Position numbers and translations under genes: made by a program. 64,000 nucleotides of DNA, taken from NCBI GenBank assembly GCA_040507985.1, contig JBEVNR010000001.1, positions 24,343-88,342 on the forward strand, read 5' to 3'. Below the pieces are notes generated by a model that was not told where the DNA came from, made no database searches, and worked only from the letters and a program-made list of their open reading frames with translations. Shown here piece after piece: positions 44,371 to 52,454 of this stretch; position 1 is the first letter of the stretch, and each line of letters begins with the position of its first letter. This DNA is from JBEVNR01 sp040507985 (GTDB lineage Bacteria > Pseudomonadota > Alphaproteobacteria > Rickettsiales > UBA6187).

Positions 44371-44508
44371 GGCTATAAGGCAAAAAGCACAAAAACTTTT
44401 AAAAATGAAGCGGAGTCTGCACGAGAAAATCGAACTAATTAGTAATTAACACTAACTCGCAAATCAAAAATGTAAAGCTTTTTATTTTTTTATCAGAGCT
44501 AATTGCAT

Positions 44509-44526
44509 GGTGAAAACATGAATTAA
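44509..44526. repeat. Family C part, inverted copy
   Basis: GGTGAAAACATGAATTAA is the exact complement of the 18-base second half of the family-C repeat at 4421-4438. The hairpin half is not beside it. A shorter match, AATTCATGTTTTTGC, is at 31126-31140. Confidence 0.5.
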
Positions 44527-44538
44527 CGCATTAATAAC

Positions 44539-44640
44539 TTATGTTTCCACCCTGTCGTCGTCCGTGATCTTGCTCCGGTCGCCCGCCTTATACAAAGGTT
44601 TTAATTCCCCGGTCTCTTGCAATATTTTATTCCATCGATA
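44539..44640 (-). pseudogene. Transposase N-terminal remnant
   Basis: Read on the minus strand, this encodes YRWNKILQETGELKPLYKAG and then DRSKITDDDRVET before a stop. That is the pattern of the helix-turn-helix N-terminus of IS630-type transposases (YRWKK...ETG.L.P...G). It is cut off where the integrase remnant begins, and no catalytic part is present. Short and tentative. Confidence 0.45.
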
Positions 44641-44831
44641 CACGACATGCGGCGCACCTACGGTAGCAATTTGAGGGCTAAAGGGGTCGCCACGCAACCA
44701 TTTCGGCGCTGATCGGAAGCAGCAGCGCCGTCACCGAACGCGTCTACGCCCGTCCGGAAGCCCACGAATTACGCGACGCCGTCAGCCTCCTTGACGAGGC
44801 CATGCACAAAACGTACACACCAACCAACTAA
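44641..44831 (+). pseudogene. Tyrosine recombinase (integrase) C-terminal remnant, frameshifted
   Basis: The first part reads HDMRRTYGSNLRAKGVATQ, which holds the His-x-x-Arg box (HxLRRT) of tyrosine recombinases. A one-base loss near 44698 shifts the frame. The next frame reads ISALIGSSSAVTERVYARPE and ends before TAA at 44829, matching the end of the catalytic domain (LGH...TERYAH), including the active-site Tyr region; the usual His of the GHSS box reads Ser. The gene has lost its N-terminus and is dead. It ends 48 bases from the 3' end of tRNA-Lys, the usual place for an integrated element, so it is probably the scar of an old island. Confidence 0.65.
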
Positions 44832-44878
44832 CTCGAATCGAGCGAAAAACCAATAACCCCGTCAAATAAGAATAAAAA

Positions 44879-44954
44879 TGGTGATCCCGACAGGATTTGA
44901 ACCTGTGACCCACTGATTAAAAGTCAGTTGCTCTACCGACTGAGCTACGGGATC
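44879..44954 (-). tRNA. tRNA-Lys (anticodon TTT)
   Basis: A complete cloverleaf on the minus strand. The acceptor stem is GATCCCG pairing with CGGGATC, the D arm is TAGCTCAGTCGGTAGAGC, the anticodon loop is CTTTTAA between ACTGA and TCAGT, and the T arm includes GGTTCAAATCC. The 3' end CCA is encoded. A consensus promoter lies upstream at 44995-45023. Confidence 0.97.
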
Positions 44955-44994
44955 TAAAAATAACGAAAGGAAATTGGACGCCAACGATGCGGTA

Positions 44995-45023
44995 TTAATA
45001 AAAAATTACCGTCGCTATGTCAA
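44995..45023 (-). promoter_or_regulatory. tRNA-Lys promoter
   Basis: On the minus strand, TTGACA (45018-45023) and TATTAA (44995-45000) are separated by exactly 17 bases, 41 bases before the tRNA 5' end. This is the best sigma-70-type promoter in the window. Confidence 0.8.
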
Positions 45024-45426
45024 GGGTGGATTTTAATGTTTTTGTGGTCGCGTCAATCGTTGAATACGAAAATAAGCTTTCGACAAAGGCGGCACATCGC
45101 GGAATCACGCTTCATGCTCGCTTCCCCCGTTAGCGCGTTAAACGAGCTGCCGAAGCCGCATTTCCTTTCCGTCGACTGCGCCGCCTATAAGCGTCAACGC
45201 ACCGAATGGAAAAGCATTCCTTACGCTGCGGCAGGTTCGCGGCACAAACGTACGTCACGTTTTTCCCTTTGATGCGGCTCTCGCCGCATATCGCACGCGC
45301 AGGCGCCTTTGTTTTCAAAAAACAAAAAATCTTCGTGCGCCTCTTCTCAAGAAACGCGTGCGTTTCCATCGCTGCGCGCCGCGCCGACGCACGACCGGCA
45401 ATCGGGTCATGATTCGTTATTTTTTC
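45024..45426. other. Intergenic region between tRNA-Lys and hfa-like operon
   Basis: About 400 bases with no recognisable gene; two short open frames on opposite strands have no family resemblance or ribosome site. A small hairpin, ATGCGG...CCGCAT, is near 45271-45289. Confidence 0.5.
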
Positions 45427-45840
45427 TCACTCCGGCGTCAATTCCTGCATTTGAATCTTATAGGCAGGAATTTCTACGTTTTTGTAGGTTTTCGTTTGCA
45501 GATTTTTTAAATTAATTTCGGCGCTTTGGTTGCCGGCATTGATTTGCGTGGCATTGACGACCGCGACGCCGCCCGGGCCGGTCTGCACGCTGATCGAGTT
45601 GCCGACGGCGGTGGCGGCGTTCGTGCCGTCGGAGAGTCCCGGCCGGTTTGCCGTGCCTTCGGTGTATATTTGCTGAAACAGCGAGGCGCCGCGCGCGTCT
45701 TTCGCACTTACCCAATCTTCGACGTCGCGTCCTTTCGCAAAGCCGATGCCGCGATCGAAGTTAAATTCAACCGCCGACGCCGCGCCCGACTGGCAGGCGA
45801 CGAAGGCGATACAGATGGCAAGGGTTTTGAAACGAAACAC
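45427..45840 (-). CDS. Secreted HfaA-like adhesion protein
   Basis: A 137-residue secreted protein. The GTG start at 45840 follows AAGGAG at 7 bases. The signal peptide ends near residue 23 (SGAASA/VE). The segment TAVGNSISVQTGPGGVAVVN, then ATQINAGNQSAEI, resembles the Ala-Gly-Asn-x-hydrophobic and Asn/Thr/Gln strand pattern of HfaA, the small amyloid-like protein that anchors the Caulobacter holdfast. It is the last gene of a four-gene operon with an HfaB homologue, and a terminator-like hairpin (45877-45905) separates it from the gene before. The HfaA call rests on short motif likeness and context. Confidence 0.55.
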   Translation of the reverse strand: MFRFKTLAICIAFVACQSGAASAVEFNFDRGIGFAKGRDVEDWVSAKDARGASLFQQIYTEGTANRPGLSDGTNAATAVGNSISVQTGPGGVAVVNATQINAGNQSAEINLKNLQTKTYKNVEIPAYKIQMQELTPE

Positions 45841-45876
45841 GGACGGACTCCTTGAAGAATATAAACTTATAACGTC

Positions 45877-45905
45877 AAAAAAAGGAGGAGGAAATTTCCC
45901 CCTCC
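45877..45905 (-). terminator. Intrinsic terminator after HfaD-like gene
   Basis: On the minus strand, an 11-base stem (GGAGGGGGAAA with TTTCCTCCTCC, one mismatch) ends in seven T residues. It lies between the HfaD-like stop and the HfaA-like start, so it would reduce or separate expression of the last gene. Confidence 0.65.
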
Positions 45906-45922
45906 CCTTTATGCGTTCCTCC

Positions 45923-46723
45923 TTATTGCACTTTTACCGGCGCAATTTGGATGGAGTTGCCCATCGCGGTCACGTTTACGGGGTCTTTCATGCCGTTGAT
46001 CGTCACTTTCGCGAGCGAGCTAATGTCGGCGCAGTTATGCTGAGAGACGGAGGCGGACGTAAAGTCCTGACTGGTGACGCTTAAGTTGTTGCCGAGGGCG
46101 GCCACGTTTACGCTCACGTCGGCGTCGGCAAGGGCGTTTTGGCCTTGCAGCAACGTGTCCAGACGGGCGTCGACTTTAGCGCCGGTATTGTTTTGCGCCA
46201 TGTCGAGAATGAGGTTGCCGTCCGTTCCGAACGTCGCGGAGTTGGCGACGGAGGTCACGTTAAGGTCAATGTCGCCGATTTCGACAAGGTGGTTAAGCGT
46301 CAGGTTCGCTTTCGCGGTAACGCTTTGGTTGTTGTCCTGGGCGGCTTCCATCGCCGTACTGCCTTTTAGCTGGATGTTGGCGTTGTTGGCGATCGCGGCG
46401 GTTTGGCTTTCAAATTTGCCGGAGATAAACTGGCCGTAATAATTCAATTCGGAATTAATTTTGCCGGTGTTCTTTTGGCTAAATTCCATCGCGTTTTTCA
46501 CCGCGCCGGGAACGACAATGTCGATGGTGTGCGCGCCTTCGACCTTCAGGCCGGAGATGTCGACGCCGCCGGCGCCTTCGATATTGACGAATTTGCTATC
46601 GTTGACGTACAGGTCAAGCCCGCACACTTCGCCCGCGCCGCAGGCGTAGGAGGCTTTCGCCGCCGTCATCGCCATCGCGGAGGCGCCCATCGCCAGCAAT
46701 GCGTATAATTTAACTTTTTTCAT
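45923..46723 (-). CDS. Secreted HfaD-like repeat protein
   Basis: A 266-residue secreted protein with a signal peptide ending near residue 24 (AAKASYA). The start follows AAGGAG at 7 bases. It contains Asn-rich beta repeats about 40 residues apart: AIANNANIQL, SVANSATFGT, AALGNNLSVT and TAMGNSIQIA, interleaved with AQDNNQSV / AQNNTGAK segments. This is the pattern of amyloid-like or beta-helix adhesins such as HfaD, and it shares the GNS(I/L) motif with the HfaA-like neighbour. Three Cys near 28, 34 and 231 may pair. The HfaB homologue upstream would be its outer-membrane export partner. The family identity is inferred. Confidence 0.6.
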   Translation of the reverse strand: MKKVKLYALLAMGASAMAMTAAKASYACGAGEVCGLDLYVNDSKFVNIEGAGGVDISGLKVEGAHTIDIVVPGAVKNAMEFSQKNTGKINSELNYYGQFISGKFESQTAAIANNANIQLKGSTAMEAAQDNNQSVTAKANLTLNHLVEIGDIDLNVTSVANSATFGTDGNLILDMAQNNTGAKVDARLDTLLQGQNALADADVSVNVAALGNNLSVTSQDFTSASVSQHNCADISSLAKVTINGMKDPVNVTAMGNSIQIAPVKVQ

Positions 46724-46808
46724 ATAATACTCCTTAAGGTGAAAAGTTAACTATTCTTTAGCGTCGGACGGGAATCGTCTTTTCGCCTGAAAGAATGTGG
46801 GATCGATC

Positions 46809-46828
46809 GGAAGGGCGTCTCCCCTTCC
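46809..46828 (-). promoter_or_regulatory. Hairpin between HfaB-like and HfaD-like genes
   Basis: GGAAGGG pairs with CCCTTCC around a 6-base loop, in the 117-base spacer after the HfaB-like stop. There is no T-run, so it may protect the 3' end of the upstream message rather than terminate it. Confidence 0.45.
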
Positions 46829-46840
46829 CCCTCGAAATTT

Positions 46841-47710
46841 CTATAAGCCGCCCTTAATCCAACCCGGCATAGGCTCGCTCGACAAGGCGGCGGCGCGGCA
46901 CGAATCACCGGAGGTGCCGTAGAGCTTGCCGAGCAGTTCGTACACGGCCAGTTCCGATATGGAACGCACCGCCAGTTGAATCGGCTCGAGCGAACGTTCT
47001 CCGACCCCGACGTCAAGCAGCTTGTTTTCAAAGAATTTAAACACGCCGGCCTGCACTTCGCGTCCGATGATTTGTTTTTGGTAGCTCACCGTCGAGACGA
47101 TTTTCAGCGTGTCGGTTTCGACCAGGCGGAAATCCATCGCCACGTTCATCACGTAATAGCGCATGCCGCCGGAGGCGATGTCGAACAGGGCGTTGACGTC
47201 GTTCGAGCGAATATTGTAGTTCAGTTCGGTGATGCCGCCCATGATGGTGTATTTGCTGCCCACGATCGAGCCGGCCAGAATGGGCTGATACGCCCGCTCG
47301 TCCCCTTCGATGCTGTTTTTAATGAGTTTGTTGTCCTTCATTTTCAGCTCGAATTCGTTCACCGACGTGTCGAAACGCTCCACCTGCGGCACGCCCACCT
47401 TATCGAGCGCCGAAATCATCATGAGCGTGGCGCCTTGCGTCAGGCGGCGGCCCGTTTCGATGTCGTCCTTGCCGGTGAAGTCCAGCACGCGGCCTATCGT
47501 CATCACGTCCGGCGTGACGTGTTTTTGTTTCAGTTCGGCGGACAGGCATTTTAACTCTTTCGTGTAGACCGTGTCGTTTCCCGTCACCTCGCTTTGGCCT
47601 ATGGGCGCGGCGTAGTTGTCGGTGTGCGTCCAATAATTTCCGAAATATCCGTTGCAACCGGTTAACGCCAGCAAGGGTAAGCCTAATGCGATTTTGAGCG
47701 CTTTTTTCAT
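46841..47710 (-). CDS. hfaB: CsgG/HfaB-family outer-membrane export lipoprotein
   Basis: A 289-residue lipoprotein with lipobox LTGC (Cys19). It is a CsgG-family pore, closest by eye to HfaB of Caulobacter: the block GRVLDFTGKDDIETGRRLTQ then GATLMMISALDKVGVPQVER and FDTSVNEFELK matches that subfamily, as does TIMGGITELNYNIRSND near 155. HfaB forms an outer-membrane channel that secretes and anchors HfaA and HfaD. The neighbours on both sides are small secreted proteins, as expected. No csgA/B/E/F genes are present, which argues against a curli system. Confidence 0.85.
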   Translation of the reverse strand: MKKALKIALGLPLLALTGCNGYFGNYWTHTDNYAAPIGQSEVTGNDTVYTKELKCLSAELKQKHVTPDVMTIGRVLDFTGKDDIETGRRLTQGATLMMISALDKVGVPQVERFDTSVNEFELKMKDNKLIKNSIEGDERAYQPILAGSIVGSKYTIMGGITELNYNIRSNDVNALFDIASGGMRYYVMNVAMDFRLVETDTLKIVSTVSYQKQIIGREVQAGVFKFFENKLLDVGVGERSLEPIQLAVRSISELAVYELLGKLYGTSGDSCRAAALSSEPMPGWIKGGL

Positions 47711-47744
47711 AATTTTACTTCATTATCTTTCGTTAACTGTATTG

Positions 47745-48062
47745 TTACTTCGGCAACTCGACGTTGCGATAAAACGGCGTGGTGACGGTTTGCGTTCCCT
47801 TGTCCACCTGCCGCACGTTCAGCATGACGGTGCTGCCCGGCGCCATCTCTATGCCAAGGGCGTCCACGTCGTAGGTCGATCCCGGAGAGACGGAAAGCTT
47901 TCTTCCCCATATGTCGCGGTCTAAGGCGTTTTCTTTTTCGTAGGCGCCCGCCTCGTTGCCCTCGCGCCCGCCGGAGAGCGCGCCTTCATGGTTCTCCGCC
48001 GACGCCGCTTGCGCAAAGGCAAGCGCGACGGTTAGCGTCAATAGCTTGAATGTCATAAACAT
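47745..48062 (-). CDS. Small secreted protein, first gene of hfa-like operon
   Basis: A 105-residue secreted protein with a signal peptide ending near residue 22 (AQAASA/EN). After an acidic, Gly-rich stretch (ALSGGREGNEAG) it has about 70 residues of likely beta strands (RKLSVSPGSTYDVDALG, APGSTVMLNVRQVDKG), ending RNVELPK. I do not recognise the family. It begins the operon that continues with the HfaB-like gene 35 bases later, so it is probably another exported or accessory component of the same adhesion system. A second ATG two codons in (48056) has better spacing from a GGG and may be the true start. Confidence 0.6.
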   Translation of the reverse strand: MFMTFKLLTLTVALAFAQAASAENHEGALSGGREGNEAGAYEKENALDRDIWGRKLSVSPGSTYDVDALGIEMAPGSTVMLNVRQVDKGTQTVTTPFYRNVELPK

Positions 48063-48390
48063 ACCCTATGAAACGGATAAGCGGCGAGCGGAGGCGCCGC
48101 AACGAAACGGGGCGCGGCCTCTTCCTTGCGAAAAGATAGCGCAGGCAAGAGCCTTTCGCGCGATTTTACGACGATAAAACGAATGTGTAACGCATGATCC
48201 CTCTCCCCCTTTTGTCTTTGCTTTGTCGCCATGCGATGCGTCTTTTCCCCAAAAGACGTCGGCGATTCGGCCCCCTTTATTCTTACCGGATTTTTTTTGG
48301 ATTATCCGGCCTTGTAGTTAACACTATATCAATAATTATTGAATTATTTATAACAAATTGCACGAAGATTACGGTTGTTGGTTAGCGGAT

Positions 48391-48422
48391 AGGAAGAGAC
48401 ATGCCTAGGAAGAGACATGCCT
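48391..48422. repeat. 16-base tandem duplication
   Basis: AGGAAGAGACATGCCT occurs twice in immediate succession, at 48391-48406 and 48407-48422, without change. It may be a slippage product or a pair of binding sites. Confidence 0.8.
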
Positions 48423-48542
48423 CAGAATTTTTTATTTTTTCGTTTTTTTGAGCCGAAATAGTCCCGTTGCGCCTACCAAAACAGAAAAGCGTCGCGCAAT
48501 GCCGGATTGCGGAAAAAGAATGAGGATGCGGAATGAAGCGAG

Positions 48543-48713
48543 TTATATGTCCGGGGGATCCCGATGCGGAGGGAGTCTCTCATACGTCTCGGTGCCCATT
48601 TCGTCCGTCTGTGGAATTGCCAACGACGACGATGCGACAGACCCGTTGTTGGTAGCTTTTTCTCCCGGGGGTGACGTATATTGATCAAGCACGGCGTCCG
48701 CAGCGGATGGCAT
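48543..48713 (-). CDS. Possible small orphan gene
   Basis: A 56-residue open frame beginning MPSAADAVLDQYTSPPGEKA and ending LPPHRDPPDI. It is hydrophilic, Ser/Thr/Pro-rich, with no signal peptide and no ribosome site. A longer version starts at a TTG (48740). Its style is like the disordered N-termini of the larger orphans, but it may be noise. Confidence 0.2.
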   Translation of the reverse strand: MPSAADAVLDQYTSPPGEKATNNGSVASSSLAIPQTDEMGTETYERLPPHRDPPDI

Positions 48714-48963
48714 GATTGCAGCGGCGAGGAGCGTAGGCAATGGGGTAAGTGGCGCGGACTATAAAAGTAAGGATAAGATTGTGTTGATGTCAATCTTACC
48801 GCGCATGTGGCCGCGAATCAATCTTTTGTTTGGGCGAACGACAAAATATCCCCTTGCCACGCCGCCCCGTTTGTCGCTATAACGCGCAGCGTATGGCGTT
48901 ATGGTTCGCCTTTGGCGAAAAACGTGATAACATACGACATATATAGAGGATGAAGGGGGCGTT

Positions 48964-51534
48964 ATGAAATTGGTGATCGTCGAATCTCCCGCCAAGGCCA
49001 AGACCATCGGCAAATATTTGGGGAAGGATTACGAAATTCTCGCCTCGTTCGGGCATATTCGCGACCTGCCGTCTAAAAACGGGTCGGTCGAGCCGGCGAA
49101 AGATTTTGCCATGCATTACGAAATAAGCAAAGATTCCCTCAAGCATGTCTCGGCCATCGAAAAAGCCGCCAAGCGCGCCGAGTCGATATTGCTCGCCACC
49201 GACCCGGACCGCGAGGGAGAGGCCATATCATGGCATATCGTTGAAGCGCTGGACGAGCGAGGCATATTCCAAAAGAAAAATCCGCCGGACGTCAAGCGCA
49301 TCGTTTTTCATGAAATTACCGCCAACGCCGTCCGCCGCGCCGCCGCCAATCCGCGCGACGTGAACATGGATTTGGTGAATTCGCAGCAAGCCCGCCGCGC
49401 GCTCGATTATCTGGTGGGTTTCACGCTCTCGCCCGTCTTGTGGCGCAAATTGCCGGGCAGCCGCAGCGCCGGGCGCGTGCAATCGGTCGCCTTGCGCCTG
49501 ATATGCGACCGCGAGGAAGACATAGAAAAATTCGTCGCGCGCGAATATTGGACGATCGCCGGGCATTTCATTCCCGAATTGAAGGATGTCTTCCTTGTCG
49601 GACGGCTGGCGGAATATGAAGGCCAAAAGGTCGAACAATTCACCTTTACGAACGAAAAAACCGCCAAAGACGCGCAAGCCCGGCTGGAAAAAGGACGCTA
49701 CGCCGTCTCCGGCCGCGACACCAGGCGCGTGGCGCGCCACCCCAAGCCGCCTTTCACCACCTCTACCCTGCAACAGGAAGCCGCGCGAAAATTAGGGTTC
49801 AGCGCGAAGAAAACCATGCAGATCGCACAAAAACTTTATGAAGGCGTCGATTTCGACGGCGAAACCACCGGGCTTATCACCTATATGCGTACCGACGCCG
49901 TGACGGTAAGTACGGAGGCGGTAGCCGAAGCCCGTCGCGCCATCGGCACGCTGTACGGCGCGAATTACGTGCCGGATTCCCCAAGGGCGTACAAAACCAA
50001 AACCAAAAACGCGCAGGAGGCGCACGAGGCCATTCGCCCGACGTCGCCGTCGCGCACGCCCGACATGCTGCGCCGAACGCTCGAGAAAGATTTTTTTGCG
50101 CTCTACGAACTAATATGGAAGCGGATGGTCGCCAGCCAAATGGCTTCCGCCGCGCTGGACCAAACCACCATATCGATTGCCGACGAAACCAAGAAAAACG
50201 TGTTCCGCGCCTCCGGCTCCGTGATCGTGTTCGACGGATTTTTAAGGTTATATAAAGAAGGGCTGGACGACGAACAGGAAGAGGGCGAAAGCCTGCTTCC
50301 CCCCGTGAAAGTCGGAGACAAGTTAACCACGGACAAGATCGACGCCGAACAGCATTTCACCCAACCGCCGCCGCGCTATAGCGAGGCGAGCTTGGTCAAG
50401 CGGCTGGAGGAACTGGGCATCGGGCGCCCGTCCACTTACGCCAGCATCATTTCGGTGCTGCAAGACCGGCAATATGTGCGTCTGGACAAGCGCCGCTTTA
50501 TCGCGGAAGAGCGCGGACGGCTGGTGACGAGCTTTTTGTCATCTTACTTCCCCCGCTACGTCGAATACGACTTCACCGCCAATTTAGAGGAGGAATTGGA
50601 CGAAGTTTCCAACGGCAAGCGCGCTTGGAAGGATCTGTTGGCGGAGTTTTGGAAGCATTTCACCGCCAACGTCGACGAGCTGAACGACGTCACCATCTCG
50701 CATGTGCTGGAGGCGATGAACGAGAAACTCGCCTACCATTTATTTCCGCTCGGCGAGAACGGCAAACCCCAACGCGGCTGTCCCGAATGTAAAACGGGGG
50801 AATTAAGCCTGAAAGTCGGTAAGTTCGGCGCATTTCTCGGATGCTCGGTCTATCCGGAATGCAAATACACCAAGCAACTGGACGGTGAAGCCGACGCCAA
50901 CGAAGGGGCGACGGCGGGAGCCGAAGGCGACCTGCCGCGCTCGCTCGGCGTGGATAAAGACGGCAAACCCGTCACCCTAAAAAAAGGGCCCTACGGCGTG
51001 TACGTCCAACTAGGGGAAGATCAGGCGGACAAGAAAAAAGACCCGGCGCCCAAACGGTTGGGCGTCCCGAAAGGCACGCCGCTAGAGAGCGTGACGCTCG
51101 AAAAAGCGCTGGAAATGCTCGCCCTGCCGCGTATCGTCGGCAACCATCCGGAGACGGGGAAGGAAATTTCCGCCGGGATCGGACGCTTCGGCCCGTACGT
51201 GAAGCACGACGGAAAATATACGTCGCTGAAGCAAGACGATCCGCTCACCATTTCCGTCGCCCGCGCCGTCGAGACGTTGTCGCAAAGCAAAACTCCGTCG
51301 GGAGAGTTGATCGGCACACATCCGGAATCGGGCAAGGACATCATGCTCATGCCGGGACGCTACGGGCCGTACATTAAATACGACAAGGCCAACGTGCCCA
51401 TCCCCAAACATCGGCAAGACGAACGCATGACGATCGACCTGGCGCTGGAATGCATCGCCTCCGCGCCGGAGAAAAAAGGCAACCCCGCCAAGAAAACGAC
51501 GACGCGGAAAGCGAAGAAAGGCGAGACGTCTTAG
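48964..51534 (+). CDS. topA: DNA topoisomerase I
   Basis: Type IA topoisomerase that relaxes negative supercoils; 856 residues. The TOPRIM domain opens MKLVIVESPAKAKTIGKYLG. The catalytic Tyr is in GLITYMRTDAV near residue 306, and SAGRVQSVALRLICDREEDI near 172 is typical. One clear C4 zinc-binding segment is at about 602-635 (CPECKTGELSLKVG, then CSVYPEC). Two further TOPRIM C-terminal repeats (GRFGPYVKHDGKYTSLK and GRYGPYIKYDKANVPIPK) match alphaproteobacterial TopA. The Lys-rich tail (KKTTTRKAKKG) would bind DNA. GGGGG lies 8 bases before the ATG. Confidence 0.97.
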   Translation: MKLVIVESPAKAKTIGKYLGKDYEILASFGHIRDLPSKNGSVEPAKDFAMHYEISKDSLKHVSAIEKAAKRAESILLATDPDREGEAISWHIVEALDERGIFQKKNPPDVKRIVFHEITANAVRRAAANPRDVNMDLVNSQQARRALDYLVGFTLSPVLWRKLPGSRSAGRVQSVALRLICDREEDIEKFVAREYWTIAGHFIPELKDVFLVGRLAEYEGQKVEQFTFTNEKTAKDAQARLEKGRYAVSGRDTRRVARHPKPPFTTSTLQQEAARKLGFSAKKTMQIAQKLYEGVDFDGETTGLITYMRTDAVTVSTEAVAEARRAIGTLYGANYVPDSPRAYKTKTKNAQEAHEAIRPTSPSRTPDMLRRTLEKDFFALYELIWKRMVASQMASAALDQTTISIADETKKNVFRASGSVIVFDGFLRLYKEGLDDEQEEGESLLPPVKVGDKLTTDKIDAEQHFTQPPPRYSEASLVKRLEELGIGRPSTYASIISVLQDRQYVRLDKRRFIAEERGRLVTSFLSSYFPRYVEYDFTANLEEELDEVSNGKRAWKDLLAEFWKHFTANVDELNDVTISHVLEAMNEKLAYHLFPLGENGKPQRGCPECKTGELSLKVGKFGAFLGCSVYPECKYTKQLDGEADANEGATAGAEGDLPRSLGVDKDGKPVTLKKGPYGVYVQLGEDQADKKKDPAPKRLGVPKGTPLESVTLEKALEMLALPRIVGNHPETGKEISAGIGRFGPYVKHDGKYTSLKQDDPLTISVARAVETLSQSKTPSGELIGTHPESGKDIMLMPGRYGPYIKYDKANVPIPKHRQDERMTIDLALECIASAPEKKGNPAKKTTTRKAKKGETS

Positions 51535-51623
51535 GGCCTGTTCACGATCTCTACTCCGGTTCGGGATAAGGAGTTGAATGCTTATATAGCAATTAGCGAT
51601 AGGTTGGCATAAAAAATCATGAG

Positions 51624-51643
51624 ATCCCTGCTTCCGCAGGGAT
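51624..51643. repeat. Hairpin repeat ATCCCTGC...GCAGGGAT
   Basis: An 8-base perfect stem with a TTCC loop, in the 285 bases between topA and the thioredoxin-like gene. It resembles the hairpins at 4371, 15492 and 63916 in design and may belong to the same dispersed class. It could also end topA transcription, but it lacks a T-run. Confidence 0.55.
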
Positions 51644-51819
51644 AACGGACGGATAGGGTATGTTCGCAACTTCATGACGCCAACCTGTCGAAGATGACTA
51701 GACCGGTAGGGCGGCGAGAGAAGGCGCTTGATATTGGCGATGCGTTCCGCTAATTTTTTATATAATCCGGCTCACGTCTTGTGCGGATACGGCCCTTTAT
51801 CATCTTTTTGGACGCCGAC

Positions 51820-52446
51820 ATGACCGCCGTCACACGTTTTCGCGTTAAAGCCTTCTTCGCCCGTCCGCTTGTCGCCAATACGGTGAGGCTGGCGCTCGCC
51901 GGGTTTTTGCTGCTCTATATGGGGTATTATTTTAAGCTGATCGACATTCCCGCTTTTTCGCGCGACGATCCGGCGATAGAGGAAATCGCGTTTTTCGACG
52001 CGCCCATACAGCTTGGCGACGCCGACGCTTACGTGGACGGAAGGCGCACGTCGCTAAACGCCGCCGACAAACGTTTTCGCCTGGGGCTATTTTGGGCCTC
52101 GTGGTGCGGCGCATGCAAGGTGACGATTCCAAAAACGCTTGCCCTGCTGCCCGAACTGCAAAAAAACGGCGTGGCGGTGGCGTTGGTGGCCACGCCCGAT
52201 TCCCGCAGGGAAGTCTCTTCCGGCGTCAGGGCCGACGCCGCGCGCCTTTCCCTGAAGGACGGTGCCGCGCCGCTCGTGCTGGAGGACGACGGGAATATGT
52301 TGTTTTCCCGCCTGGAATTGCGTCGCGTGCCGCGTTTCGTCCTCATCAATAAAAACGGCGAAGCGGTGGCGTACGCGCGGCTTAATCTAAACGCGCCCGA
52401 TCTGCCGGCGACGCTGGGCGCGCTTGCCGCGCTGAACAACAAATAG
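51820..52446 (+). CDS. Membrane-anchored thioredoxin-like (TlpA/ResA-type) protein
   Basis: A 208-residue protein with one N-terminal membrane helix (LALAGFLLLYMGYYF, about 25-39) and a periplasmic thioredoxin-fold domain. The redox motif is WCGAC, in GLFWASWCGACKVTIPK near residue 100. The cis-Pro loop is in VPRFVLINKNGE near 177. It probably reduces disulfides, for example in cytochrome maturation or Cys-containing exported proteins; the target is unknown. The start could also be the GTG at 51781. The next gene, a small Cys-containing secreted protein, starts 8 bases later and may be a partner. Confidence 0.82.
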   Translation: MTAVTRFRVKAFFARPLVANTVRLALAGFLLLYMGYYFKLIDIPAFSRDDPAIEEIAFFDAPIQLGDADAYVDGRRTSLNAADKRFRLGLFWASWCGACKVTIPKTLALLPELQKNGVAVALVATPDSRREVSSGVRADAARLSLKDGAAPLVLEDDGNMLFSRLELRRVPRFVLINKNGEAVAYARLNLNAPDLPATLGALAALNNK

Positions 52447-52454
52447 GCGAAGCC

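Larger units (their letters stand above)
48063..48963. other. Intergenic region with few signals
   Basis: About 900 bases between the divergent hfa-like operon and topA. Near the operon start the DNA is G/C-rich; from 48280 to 48440 it is A/T-rich and contains a tandem repeat (48391-48422). One small possible gene is listed at 48543-48713. I see no other gene. Confidence 0.5.

Noticed and set aside
46841..47710. Curli (csg) operon
   Set aside because: The pore is in the CsgG family, but no CsgA/B-type repeats or CsgE/F genes are present, and the conserved block matches HfaB more closely.
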